NCBI GenBank assembly: GCA_002439085.1 | Contig: DJSW01000026.1 | Coordinates: 1 to 41,500, forward strand | From: Alphaproteobacteria bacterium UBA6324 | GTDB lineage: Bacteria > Pseudomonadota > Alphaproteobacteria > CAAGCB01 > CAG-977 | Length of the DNA stretch: 41,500 nt | Direction: 5' to 3' | Shown: positions 7,135 to 15,971 of the stretch, one piece after another | Layout of the letters: every line of letters begins with the position of its first letter | How positions within the stretch are numbered: the stretch's first letter is position 1 | The notes under the pieces: model-generated | Database searches by the model: none | What the model was told of the DNA's origin: nothing | What the model saw: the letters and a program-made list of their open reading frames with translations, nothing else | Position numbers and translations under genes: made by a program

Positions 7135-10100
7135 TTATTCGTGGTGCAGAACGTCGGTGAATTCCTTTTCCCGCGACGGATCGCGCGGCGTGACGGAAAC
7201 GGGGACGGGCGGAACGGGTGCGGCGTTTTTGGCGGTGTCCGCGGCGGTTTTCGTCGGGTCGCCGTCGTCAATGTCGTCAACCAGCGCGCCGAACAGCGAC
7301 CGGACGCCCCCCGGCGCCAAAGCGGAAAAGCCGTTGACGGAAATGTCGGGCGAGGGTAGCTTGCCTTTGATCGTGTAGGTCGGCGCGATCAAACCGCCGC
7401 CTTTTTCGCCGGAAAATATCCGGCCGATCAGGGGGATTTTGCCCAACAGGCTGTTGATCGTGTAAAACGGCACCAGCGACCCGCGCAGGTTCATGTATCC
7501 CGTTTCGCGATAGTATTTGCCGCTCATGGTCACACCCAGCGACGCGCCGGCGATGACCGCGTCCTTGACGGTCAGTGTCAGGTTTCTGTCATCCGTCGTG
7601 TAGGGGATTTCCGCCTTGTCGAAAAACAGGCCTTCGCCGCGCAGGGTGTCAATGATGCCGGTCAGGCTCGTCAGCATCAGCAACCGCGTCAGGGTTTGCT
7701 GCTCTTCCAGATAAAAATCGGAGATTTCCAGCGTTCCCTGCGATCCGACGCCGGACGTGTAAATGCCGTTCAACTTGAAATCCCCGCCTTTGACCGATGA
7801 AATGTAGTCCAGCGCTTTCAGCGTGTATCCGGCGTCCTTCGAGGTCATGGACACGGCGTACTTGTCCTTTTCCCCCGTCGGCGTCAGGGACAGGATCATC
7901 GGCACTTTTTGTTCGCCGACGTAACCGGTGGCGTTCATTTTCCGCCATCCTGACCGGTATTCGGCGGAAAAAGCGTTGTTTTCGGCATACCCGTTCTTGC
8001 TTAACCGGATGTTGTCAACGGCGGCGTTGATGACAATATCCCGTTCCTGTTCCGGCGAAGTTTCTTCCGCTTCGTCCGCGGCGGCGGATTTAAACGTTGT
8101 GCCGCGGCCGATCAACCCCGACAGGTCAAGCTTTGCGCCGGTCATGTCGATTGCGACGTTGCCGTCCGGTTTGAACGCGACGCGCAGGGCGGCGTCCGTG
8201 TGTTCCGTCCGGATCGGGTCGATCGCAATGTTTTCAAGCTTGCCGTCCGGTGCGAAAGCGATGCTGCCGCGGATGTCCGTTCCCGTGTCGTCGGACAGGC
8301 GGATCAGCGGGATGTCTTGCGGTCTGCCGTCTTTCATCCGCATTTGAAATGCCGCTTTGCCGCCGATTTTGGGCGGTTTTATCCATCCGATTTCGCGAAT
8401 GTCGATATCCGTTTGTGTCAAATCGCCCGTCAAGTCCAGCACGCCGGTTTTGTCGTTTTTCAAAACCAGACGCAGATCGGTCGGCAAAACGCCCCGCACC
8501 GCGTCGGTGTTGCTGAAAACCGGCAGGTTCAGGGCGGCGCGCGCGCGTTCGTTCAAATCGACGTGCAGCCGGATGTCGGCGGCCGTTTCTTTCGTGTGGT
8601 CGAACGTTTGCGTCAAATCGAATTTCGCCGTGGAGGAATAGAAAAGTGCCGTCCCGTTCAAAGATAGGTCGCGCCCTTTCAGGGTCAGTTTCAAAATGGC
8701 GTCCTGTAACCCGTATCCCAAGGCGATGTCGCCGATATCCGCGTTGCGCACGTCGGCGAACGCGCCGATCTTGATTTGATCGGGACTTTTGAACGCGTCG
8801 CCCAAGGGGAACGACAAACGCAGGTTGCCCGTCGCCGTTCCGGTCGTTTGATCCGCCCGCAATCCCATGTCGGTTGTCAGTTTCAACGGCGGCGCGTCCA
8901 AAACGGTCAGGATGTCGCGCACCCCGCCCGTCAGGTTCAAATTCAGATCGGCGAATGAAACGGGGCTGGTCAAATCGCGGAAAATCAACGTGCCGCCGTT
9001 GGCGATCGCGATGCTGTCCGTGTGACCGGCGGCGACGGTGATTGTGATTTTGTCGCGGGTCAGCTTTACGTTGCCCGACACGTCGGCGACGGACGGCATT
9101 TGATCCATGTAATCCACTTTTGTGCCGGTAATGTCAACAGAGCCGTCCACCATGTCGGCGTCGATGCCGCCCGTTTTCACGCCCTTGAAATGCAGGGCGA
9201 ATTGGCCGCCCGTGATCATGCCGCCGTTCAAATTGCGCTTGACCCATCCGTGAACGTCGGGGCCGATGGACGCCGGCCAGTAATCGGGCAGCATATCGAC
9301 GGGAATGTTGACGGCTTCGGCGTTCAGGGTCGCCTGCACCTTTTCCCAATCGCCGGAATCAAGGGCTTCGCCGATGCCGGAAATCGAAAAGTTTCCCCAC
9401 GCCTTGCCGCCGTTTTGAACGATCAGCCGGAAAGAATTGATGTCGAAATTGTTGGCCGCCCCGTGCCATGAACCGTCGATTTTGAAACGTTTCATGTCGA
9501 AACGGGCGATGACGGGGGCGGGCAGGTTGACGATGCCTTCGCCGCCCGTGACGGTGAAGTCGATCGTATCGACGGCTTTGCGCCAATCGGACAGGTTTTC
9601 GCCGCGCATCAGGGGGACGGCGTTCAGCCGCGTGTCGATTTTAACGGCGACGGGCGTCGTAAAATTTTTCAGATAGGGGTATTTCTGCGCGGCCGTTGAC
9701 GCGGTCAGATCCAGATCGTCAATGTTCAGGGACAGGGTCATCTTTTTCCCTTTCCCGCGCCATTTTCCTCTGATTTCAACGTTCGTCAGCCGTTTGTCGC
9801 GCATTTCGACGGCGACGTTTCCGATCAGGTGGTTTTTACGGAAACGGCGGGAATAGGTCAGATCGGCCGTCGGAATGTTCCATTCCGCACCGTGCAGGGC
9901 ATCCGTGATTTTCACCGCCGCCTTGACCAGCGAAAACTCGGTCAGGTGCTTTTCGTTTTTCAACAGGGAAAGCAGCGTTTTTACGGAAACGGCGTTTTCT
10001 TCGTCGGGCGTGTCTTGCAATTCGCCCTGCGGGTCGATTTGCCAATGCAGATAGGGGCGGTACAGGGCGATGGTTCGCGGTGCGACCGTTCCGCGCGCCA

Positions 10101-10416
10101 ACGCGGCCAGACTGAACGAAAACGACATTTTCGGAACGGACAGAACCAGCCGCCCGCCGTTGTCGAACGCTTTTAACCCCGTAAAGGCGAAATCGACCGG
10201 ATGCCGGACGCCGCCCCAGCGCATTTGCGCGCTTTCGACGGAAAATCCGGTGATGATGTCGGTTGATGACGCCGCCTGCGCCAAATAAGGGACGTAGGAG
10301 GTAATGTCGATCGGGGCTTTGTGCAGACGCCAGAAAAACGCACCGGCCGCAACCAGCAGGCAAGCGACGGCGATTTGAAAAAGCATCAAAAAAAGTTTGA
10401 AAAACTTGCGCAACAC
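7135..10416 (-). CDS. Large AsmA/YhdP-like envelope protein
   Basis: A 1093-residue protein with one N-terminal membrane segment (about residues 9-28, LFLMLFQIAVACLLVAAGAFF) and a very long, beta-rich periplasmic part. Repeated segments of the type GxLxLxxxDL and the C-terminal block from about 900 (NGIYTSGVGSQGTLEISDFYLEEQQTLTRLLMLTSLTGII, in pieces) and LRGSLVPFYTINSLLGKIPLIGRIF match the AsmA_2/DUF3971 group that includes YhdP. In E. coli YhdP belongs to the bridge-like proteins needed for phospholipid supply to the outer membrane. The start is placed at a GTG (10416) with AAGGGG upstream rather than at the longer reading that overlaps glnE. It diverges from glnE. The last 60 residues are Pro- and Asp-rich. 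Confidence 0.82.
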   Translation of the reverse strand: MLRKFFKLFLMLFQIAVACLLVAAGAFFWRLHKAPIDITSYVPYLAQAASSTDIITGFSVESAQMRWGGVRHPVDFAFTGLKAFDNGGRLVLSVPKMSFSFSLAALARGTVAPRTIALYRPYLHWQIDPQGELQDTPDEENAVSVKTLLSLLKNEKHLTEFSLVKAAVKITDALHGAEWNIPTADLTYSRRFRKNHLIGNVAVEMRDKRLTNVEIRGKWRGKGKKMTLSLNIDDLDLTASTAAQKYPYLKNFTTPVAVKIDTRLNAVPLMRGENLSDWRKAVDTIDFTVTGGEGIVNLPAPVIARFDMKRFKIDGSWHGAANNFDINSFRLIVQNGGKAWGNFSISGIGEALDSGDWEKVQATLNAEAVNIPVDMLPDYWPASIGPDVHGWVKRNLNGGMITGGQFALHFKGVKTGGIDADMVDGSVDITGTKVDYMDQMPSVADVSGNVKLTRDKITITVAAGHTDSIAIANGGTLIFRDLTSPVSFADLNLNLTGGVRDILTVLDAPPLKLTTDMGLRADQTTGTATGNLRLSFPLGDAFKSPDQIKIGAFADVRNADIGDIALGYGLQDAILKLTLKGRDLSLNGTALFYSSTAKFDLTQTFDHTKETAADIRLHVDLNERARAALNLPVFSNTDAVRGVLPTDLRLVLKNDKTGVLDLTGDLTQTDIDIREIGWIKPPKIGGKAAFQMRMKDGRPQDIPLIRLSDDTGTDIRGSIAFAPDGKLENIAIDPIRTEHTDAALRVAFKPDGNVAIDMTGAKLDLSGLIGRGTTFKSAAADEAEETSPEQERDIVINAAVDNIRLSKNGYAENNAFSAEYRSGWRKMNATGYVGEQKVPMILSLTPTGEKDKYAVSMTSKDAGYTLKALDYISSVKGGDFKLNGIYTSGVGSQGTLEISDFYLEEQQTLTRLLMLTSLTGIIDTLRGEGLFFDKAEIPYTTDDRNLTLTVKDAVIAGASLGVTMSGKYYRETGYMNLRGSLVPFYTINSLLGKIPLIGRIFSGEKGGGLIAPTYTIKGKLPSPDISVNGFSALAPGGVRSLFGALVDDIDDGDPTKTAADTAKNAAPVPPVPVSVTPRDPSREKEFTDVLHHE

Positions 10417-10478
10417 GGACAAACCCCTTAAAACGGATTCCAATATAGAATTACTGCGGCGTTCTTTCCACCAAGAAG

Positions 10479-13382
10479 ATGATTCCGGAACAAAAAAACA
10501 TGAATTTTCCGTCGGACGGCACACCTTTTTATCAGGAATGGATCGAAAAACGCGACGCCTGTCCGGCCGGAACGGCGGCGTTTTTGAAAACGGCGAAGGC
10601 CGACGCGTTCGTCCGTTCGTTTTTAAACCGGCTGAACGGCGCGTCGCCGTATTTGATCCGGCTGATTTTGGCCGAACCCGATTTTGTCGCGCAAATCGTT
10701 GAAAAAGGGTGGGATGCGGCGTTTTCCGGTTTGCTGAAAACGACCTTCGCGCGTTTGTACGCGACGGAAACGGATTTGGACGTTTTGTCGCGCGAATTGC
10801 GAATCCTGAAACGGCGCGCCGCTTTGGTTATCGCGCTGGCGGATATCGCGGGCGATTGGAATTTGACGCGGGTGACGCATGCGTTGTCCGTGTTGGCGGA
10901 CGCCTGCGCGCGAATCGCAACGGCCGCGGTTTTGCTGCGCGCGCATAAAAAAGGGGAGCTGATCCTGCCCGATCCCGCGCGGCCGGAAAAGGATTGCGGC
11001 TATTTCCTGATCGCGATGGGCAAGCTGGGCGCGCTGGAATTGAACTATTCGTCCGACATCGACTTGATTGTTTTGTACGACGGGGACAAAGCCCCCTATG
11101 TCGGCAAAAGGGACGCCGGTTCGTTTTTCGTGCGCATGACGCGGGAAATCATCGCTTTGCTGGACGACAAAACGGCATACGGGTATGTGTTCCGCGTCGA
11201 TTTGCGGCTGCGTCCCGACCCCGGATCGACGCCCGTCGCGTTGGGGACGCAAGCGGCGGCCTGCTATTACGAAAGTTTCGCGCAAAACTGGGAGCGCGCG
11301 GCGTTTATCAAAGCGCGGATCGTCGCGGGCGACAAAGCCGCCGGCGCGGCGTTTTTAAAGGAAATCAAACCGTTCATTTGGCGGCGGACGACGGATTTTT
11401 ACGCGCTGCGCCAAATCGGCGACATCAAACGGATGTTGGGCGCGCGCAGTACGGACACGCCGGACAAGGCAGGATTCAACATCAAATTGGGGCAGGGGGG
11501 GATTCGCGAAATCGAATTTTACACCCAGTTGCAACAACTGTTGTGGGGCGGGCGCGATCCCGCTTTGCGCGCCAAAGGAACGCTGGTCGCTTTGAACGCG
11601 CTGGTCGCCGCGGGGTGGGTCGATCCGCGCGACAGGGACGATCTGGCGGCCGCCTACGATTTCCTGCGCTGGTTGGAACACCGGTTGCAAATGGTCGAGG
11701 ATCAGCAGACCCAAACCCTGCCCGAAACGGCGGCGGAGCTGGACGCTTTGGCGCGGTTTTGCGGATTTGAAAACCGCGAATCCTTTTTGCGCGTCCTGTC
11801 GGAACATTGCGCGCGCGTGCGGCGAATCTACGATTCGCTGTTCGGCGGGGACGAACACGATCCGGAAACGCCGGAACTGTCGTTCGGCGGGGCGGAACTG
11901 CCGCCGGAAACGTCCGCCCGATTGACCGCCGCGGGGTTCAAAGACACGGTTTTGATCGGCGAAACGGTGCGCGGGTGGCTGTCGGGTCGGTATCGGGCTT
12001 TGCGCAGCGAACGGGCGCGCGCGTTGATGGAACGGCTGTTGACGCCGGTGTTCGGCGCACTGGCCAAAAGCGAAAATCCGGACGCTGCCTTTCTGGCTTT
12101 TGACGAGTTTTTAAGGGGATTGCCCGCGGGCGTGCAGCTGTTCGCGCTGTTTCAATCCCGTCCGGCTTTGCTGGATCTGCTGACCGAGCTGATTTGCGCC
12201 GCACCGGCGTTGTCGTGCGAACTGATCCGCCACAACGATCTGTTCGACGCCGTGTTGAACCCGTCTTTTTTCTCGCCGTTTCCGTCACGGGACGAATTGA
12301 CGGCGGAGGCGCGAAACCTGACGGAACTGGCCGATGACGACGAACAGGCTTTGGATGCGTTGCGCCGTTTCACGCGGGAACAGAAATTCCGGTGTGCCGT
12401 TTTGTTTTTGCGCGGGTTGATGGATCGCGACGAATTGGGGCGGCGGCTGGCCGATTTGGCGCGTGCGGTTCTGACGGCGATCCGGCCGGTGGTGATGAAA
12501 CCGTTCGAGGAAAAATACGGCCGTTTCGACGGCGCGACGTTTTCCTTTATCTTGCTGGGCAAGGCGGGAAGCGCGGAAATGAACTTTTCATCCGATTTGG
12601 ACATTCTGTTCGTTTACGACGTTCCCGACGCGTCGGCGGTGTCCGCGGGCGGCGTTTCCGGTTTGTCCGCCGGCGTTTATTACGCGCGTCTGGCGCAACG
12701 TTTCGTCGGCGCGCTGACCGCGAACACGCGGGACGGCGTCCTGTGGCCGGTCGATATGCGGCTGCGCCCGTCGGGAAACGCGGGACCTGCCGCCGTTTCG
12801 CTGGACGCGTTCGTCCGCTATTACGAACAATCCGCTTGGACGTGGGAGATGATGGCGCTGACCAAAGCCGATGTCGTTTGGGGCGAACGGGAGGTCTTAA
12901 GCGGCGAAATCGAAAAATGCCTGCGCCGTTCCCGCGATCCGGAAACGCTGGCGGCGGACGTGGCGGGGATGCGGCTGAAAATCAAAAACCAAACCCGCGT
13001 CCGGTGCGCGCGCGATTCGATTAAATACGGCGACGGCGGGATGATCGACATCGAATTTTCGGCGCAATACCTGCAGCTGAGGCACGCCGGACGTTATCCC
13101 GAATTGCTGAAAAAGGCAGTCGTCCCCGTTTTGGAAAAGGCGGCGGAAACCGGATTGATCGAACGGGAAAGGGCGCAAAACCTGATCGGCGCGTACCGGT
13201 TGTGGACGTTGCTGTCCGCCGTGTTTTCCCTGTGCGGCGACGATGCGGAAAAGGAATGGGACGACGTGTCCGCCCCGACCGTCCGTTTGCTGTGCCGGAT
13301 GTGCGGCGCGGCGGACAAAGCGTCTTTGTTGAAAAAAATCGAACAAACGGCGAAAACGGCGGCGTCAGACCGGCTGTTCTGA
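10479..13382 (+). CDS. glnE: Glutamine synthetase adenylyltransferase/adenylyl-removing enzyme
   Basis: Bifunctional enzyme that adds AMP to, and removes it from, the Tyr of glutamine synthetase under PII control. The 967-residue protein has the expected duplicated nucleotidyltransferase layout: GKLGALELNYSSDIDLIVLYD at 181-201 with Asp193 and Asp195 (adenylyl-removing half), and GKAGSAEMNFSSDLDILFVYD near 692-712 (adenylylating half). Both Asp-X-Asp pairs are intact. KLGQGGIREIEF and the later YGDGGMIDIEF follow each catalytic core. ATG at 10479 or at 10500 could be the start; neither has a strong binding site. Its target glnA and regulator glnB are nearby. Its 3' end overlaps the convergent deoA-like gene by 18 bases. 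Confidence 0.96.
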   Translation: MIPEQKNMNFPSDGTPFYQEWIEKRDACPAGTAAFLKTAKADAFVRSFLNRLNGASPYLIRLILAEPDFVAQIVEKGWDAAFSGLLKTTFARLYATETDLDVLSRELRILKRRAALVIALADIAGDWNLTRVTHALSVLADACARIATAAVLLRAHKKGELILPDPARPEKDCGYFLIAMGKLGALELNYSSDIDLIVLYDGDKAPYVGKRDAGSFFVRMTREIIALLDDKTAYGYVFRVDLRLRPDPGSTPVALGTQAAACYYESFAQNWERAAFIKARIVAGDKAAGAAFLKEIKPFIWRRTTDFYALRQIGDIKRMLGARSTDTPDKAGFNIKLGQGGIREIEFYTQLQQLLWGGRDPALRAKGTLVALNALVAAGWVDPRDRDDLAAAYDFLRWLEHRLQMVEDQQTQTLPETAAELDALARFCGFENRESFLRVLSEHCARVRRIYDSLFGGDEHDPETPELSFGGAELPPETSARLTAAGFKDTVLIGETVRGWLSGRYRALRSERARALMERLLTPVFGALAKSENPDAAFLAFDEFLRGLPAGVQLFALFQSRPALLDLLTELICAAPALSCELIRHNDLFDAVLNPSFFSPFPSRDELTAEARNLTELADDDEQALDALRRFTREQKFRCAVLFLRGLMDRDELGRRLADLARAVLTAIRPVVMKPFEEKYGRFDGATFSFILLGKAGSAEMNFSSDLDILFVYDVPDASAVSAGGVSGLSAGVYYARLAQRFVGALTANTRDGVLWPVDMRLRPSGNAGPAAVSLDAFVRYYEQSAWTWEMMALTKADVVWGEREVLSGEIEKCLRRSRDPETLAADVAGMRLKIKNQTRVRCARDSIKYGDGGMIDIEFSAQYLQLRHAGRYPELLKKAVVPVLEKAAETGLIERERAQNLIGAYRLWTLLSAVFSLCGDDAEKEWDDVSAPTVRLLCRMCGAADKASLLKKIEQTAKTAASDRLF

Positions 13383-14651
13383 TATCGTGATCGCGCCTTT
13401 CAGGTGGACGGCGGCCAATTCGGCCGTCTGCGCGTCGCCCGCGTGTACGAACGCCAAGGGAATGCGGCCGGAAACGTACATCCCCGGACGGCAGACGTTG
13501 CTGTATCCCGCCGCGTAATCCAACGACTGTTCCTGATACAGGCGGCCGGCGCCCATTTCCAATGTCGCCAGCCCGATCCAACGCAGATTCATTTTTTCGA
13601 CGTACCCCTCTTTGTCGGGATAGACGGGGCGGACGACCGGCGCGGACGGCAGGAAAGCCGACGGGTTGGACAGGAAATTCGGCTGCACGCCCTGTTCGTA
13701 CAGCATCCGGCCGAAACATTCCGCCGCCCGTCCCGATCCCAAGGCCTGCTCAATTTTTTCAACGGCTTCCTCTTTCGTCGCCGCGATGCCGTTTTGGATC
13801 AGCGCGCCGGAACAGATGTTCAAAATCTCGTCGTGCAGTTCGCCGTCGCGCGGCCCCGTTCCGGTCAGGTACGCCCACGCTTCGTAAACCTCCAGCGCGT
13901 TGCCGACGTTCTGGCCGATGACGTGGTCGCTTGTCGTAAAGGTGATGTTCGGATTTAACCCGAACACAGGCGCGCATTCGGCGATTCGGGCGGCGCAGGT
14001 TTCGGCCTCCCGCCGCGACGGGGTCAGCGCGCCGTTGCCGCCTTTGACATCAATCGTGACGTTTTTGACGCCGCTGGCGATTTTTTTGACCAACAGCGAC
14101 ATGATCATCAACGGGATGCTGCTGACCGTGGCCGTGACATCGCGGATCGCTTGGATGCGCATATCCGCAGGCGCGATTTGTTCCGTCGGTGACATAAACG
14201 CGCACCCGCTTTCCCGCAGGGCTTTTTTGAACCGCGCCAAAGTCGGCCGCGACGTGAACCCCTTGATGCTGTCCAGCTTGTCCAGCGTGCCGCCGGTGTG
14301 ATACTGCATCCGTTCGCAGATCATGGGGACGTACGCGCCGCACGCCGCCAGCAAAGGCGCCAGAATGATTTCCGATTTGTCCCCCACGTCGGGCATGGTG
14401 TAAACCGATGTCACGGGGCCGTTCAGATCAACGCTGTCCCAATTCAGAATGATGCCCGTTTCGACGACCGCGTTGACAAAGGCGGTCAATTCGCCGTTGT
14501 CCAGCCCGTTGACCAGCGCCGCCATCAACAGCGCCGCGATCTGTCCGTCGGATATCGACCAGTCGTTGATGCCTTGAACGAATTGTTCGATTTCCTCTTT
14601 GTCCAGCGTTTGTCCGTCGCGTTTTTTGCGAATGATGTCCTGCGGCAGCAT
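13365..14651 (-). CDS. Divergent thymidine phosphorylase-like protein with altered active-site signature
   Basis: A 428-residue paralogue of the canonical deoA two genes upstream; the two align without gaps over at least residues 1-190. The fold markers stay (LAPLLAACGAYVPM, HTGGTLDKLDSI, IRDVTATVSS). Arg170, Ser185 and Lys189, equivalent to the pyrimidine-contacting residues of E. coli DeoA, are kept. The phosphate-site signature KHSSGG at 83-88 is VYTMPD here, and the following GDS is GDK. Loss of the Lys-His-Ser cluster argues against normal phosphorolysis; the protein may use another acceptor, another nucleoside, or be a partner subunit. The start at 14651 has GGAG eight bases upstream. 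It is last in the nucleoside operon, behind a hairpin that may lower its expression. It may belong to a known divergent clade. Confidence 0.8.
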   Translation of the reverse strand: MLPQDIIRKKRDGQTLDKEEIEQFVQGINDWSISDGQIAALLMAALVNGLDNGELTAFVNAVVETGIILNWDSVDLNGPVTSVYTMPDVGDKSEIILAPLLAACGAYVPMICERMQYHTGGTLDKLDSIKGFTSRPTLARFKKALRESGCAFMSPTEQIAPADMRIQAIRDVTATVSSIPLMIMSLLVKKIASGVKNVTIDVKGGNGALTPSRREAETCAARIAECAPVFGLNPNITFTTSDHVIGQNVGNALEVYEAWAYLTGTGPRDGELHDEILNICSGALIQNGIAATKEEAVEKIEQALGSGRAAECFGRMLYEQGVQPNFLSNPSAFLPSAPVVRPVYPDKEGYVEKMNLRWIGLATLEMGAGRLYQEQSLDYAAGYSNVCRPGMYVSGRIPLAFVHAGDAQTAELAAVHLKGAITISEQPV

Positions 14652-14673
14652 GGGGTGTTCTCCGAAAAGGCGG

Positions 14674-14703
14674 AAAAAGGGCATCCCCGCGGGAATGCCC
14701 TTT
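14674..14703 (-). terminator. Hairpin terminator between deoB and the deoA-like gene
   Basis: Arms AAAGGGCAT (14676-14684) and ATGCCCTTT (14695-14703) form a stem with further GC pairing in the middle. On the minus strand it is followed by TTTTT. It lies inside the operon, so it is either a partial terminator that reduces expression of the last gene or the operon's main end. Confidence 0.7.
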
Positions 14704-14711
14704 CGATGAAG

Positions 14712-15947
14712 TTACTTGTTCAAAAACGATTTGCCGTTTTCAAACGGTTCCAGACCGAAGTATTCGGCGATCGTCTGGCCGATGTCGGAATAGGTGTCGC
14801 GGCGGCCGATGTAGCGCGGGGCGATTCCTTTGCCGAACATGATGACGGGCACGTGTTCGCGCGTGTGGTCGGTTCCTTTGTACGTCGGGTCGCAACCGTG
14901 GTCGGCCGTGATGAAGTAAATGTCGCCGTCCTTCATTTCCGCGAACAGTTCGGGCAGGCGGCTGTCAAAGTATTCCAGACCTGCGGCGTAACCCGACACG
15001 TTGCGGCGGTGACCCCAATCCATGTCGAAGTTCACGAAGTTCGGGAAGATGATCGAATTGTCGGGCGCGGTGCGGATCTGATCCAGCGTCACGTCAAACA
15101 GTTGTTCCAAACCGACGGCGGGCAAAGCTTTCGTAATGCCCTGCGCGGCGAAAATGTCGCTGATCTTGCCGATGGAAATGACGTTGCCGCCGGCGGCTTT
15201 CATCTTGTCCAAAACGGTCGGGGCGGGGGGCAACACGGAATAATCGTGGCGGCCGCCGGTGCGTTTGAACGTTTCCTTTGTTTCGCCGTCGAACGGACGG
15301 GCGATCACGCGGGCGATCACGCCGTTTTCGGTGTGTTCGTTCAAAATGTCGCGCGCGATGTGGCAGATTTCATACAGGCGTTCCAAACCGAAATGCTTTT
15401 CGTGGGCGCAAATCTGGAACACGCTGTCCGCGGACGTGTAAACGATGGGCTTGCCCGTTTTGATGCTTTCTTCGCCCAATTCCTCCAAAATGACGGTGCC
15501 GGACGCGGCTTTGTTGCCCAGAACGCCGGGGATTTTGGCGCGTTTGACGAATTCGTCGATGATTTCAGCCGGAAAGCTGGGATATTCGGCGGGGAAATAG
15601 CCCCATTTGAACATCACGGGAACGCCGGCCATTTCCCAATGCCCAGACGTTGTGTCCTTGCCTTTGCTGACTTCTTTGGAATAGCCGTAAACGCCTTTGA
15701 TTTCGGACACGGGGATTTCCATGTTCGGCGCGTATTCGCCATTGCACTGCTTGTACAGTTCACCCAGCCCCAGTTTGCATAAATTCGGCAGTTTCAACGG
15801 TCCCGTGCGCCCGTTTTCGGCTTTGCCTTCGGCGCAGGCCTGGGCGATGTGCCCCAGCGTGTTCGCGCCGACGTCGCCGAAAGCCTCGGCATCCGGCGCT
15901 TCGCCGCAGCCGAATGAATCCATCATCAGAATAATTGCCCGTTTCAT
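14712..15947 (-). CDS. deoB: Phosphopentomutase
   Basis: Interconverts (deoxy)ribose 1-phosphate and 5-phosphate, linking the nucleoside phosphorylases to DeoC. The 411 residues match the family. It starts MKRAIILMMDSFGCGEAPDA with metal ligand Asp10, keeps GANTLGHIA, and has the catalytic threonine in GKDTTSGHWE (Thr99), as in the alkaline-phosphatase-like mutases. FITADHGCDPTYKGTDHTRE near the C-terminus supplies the remaining metal ligands. AAGGGA lies upstream of the ATG at 15947. It sits 24 bases behind deoA in the operon. Confidence 0.96.
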   Translation of the reverse strand: MKRAIILMMDSFGCGEAPDAEAFGDVGANTLGHIAQACAEGKAENGRTGPLKLPNLCKLGLGELYKQCNGEYAPNMEIPVSEIKGVYGYSKEVSKGKDTTSGHWEMAGVPVMFKWGYFPAEYPSFPAEIIDEFVKRAKIPGVLGNKAASGTVILEELGEESIKTGKPIVYTSADSVFQICAHEKHFGLERLYEICHIARDILNEHTENGVIARVIARPFDGETKETFKRTGGRHDYSVLPPAPTVLDKMKAAGGNVISIGKISDIFAAQGITKALPAVGLEQLFDVTLDQIRTAPDNSIIFPNFVNFDMDWGHRRNVSGYAAGLEYFDSRLPELFAEMKDGDIYFITADHGCDPTYKGTDHTREHVPVIMFGKGIAPRYIGRRDTYSDIGQTIAEYFGLEPFENGKSFLNK

Positions 15948-15971
15948 TGAGATTTTTCCCTTCGTTAAAAG

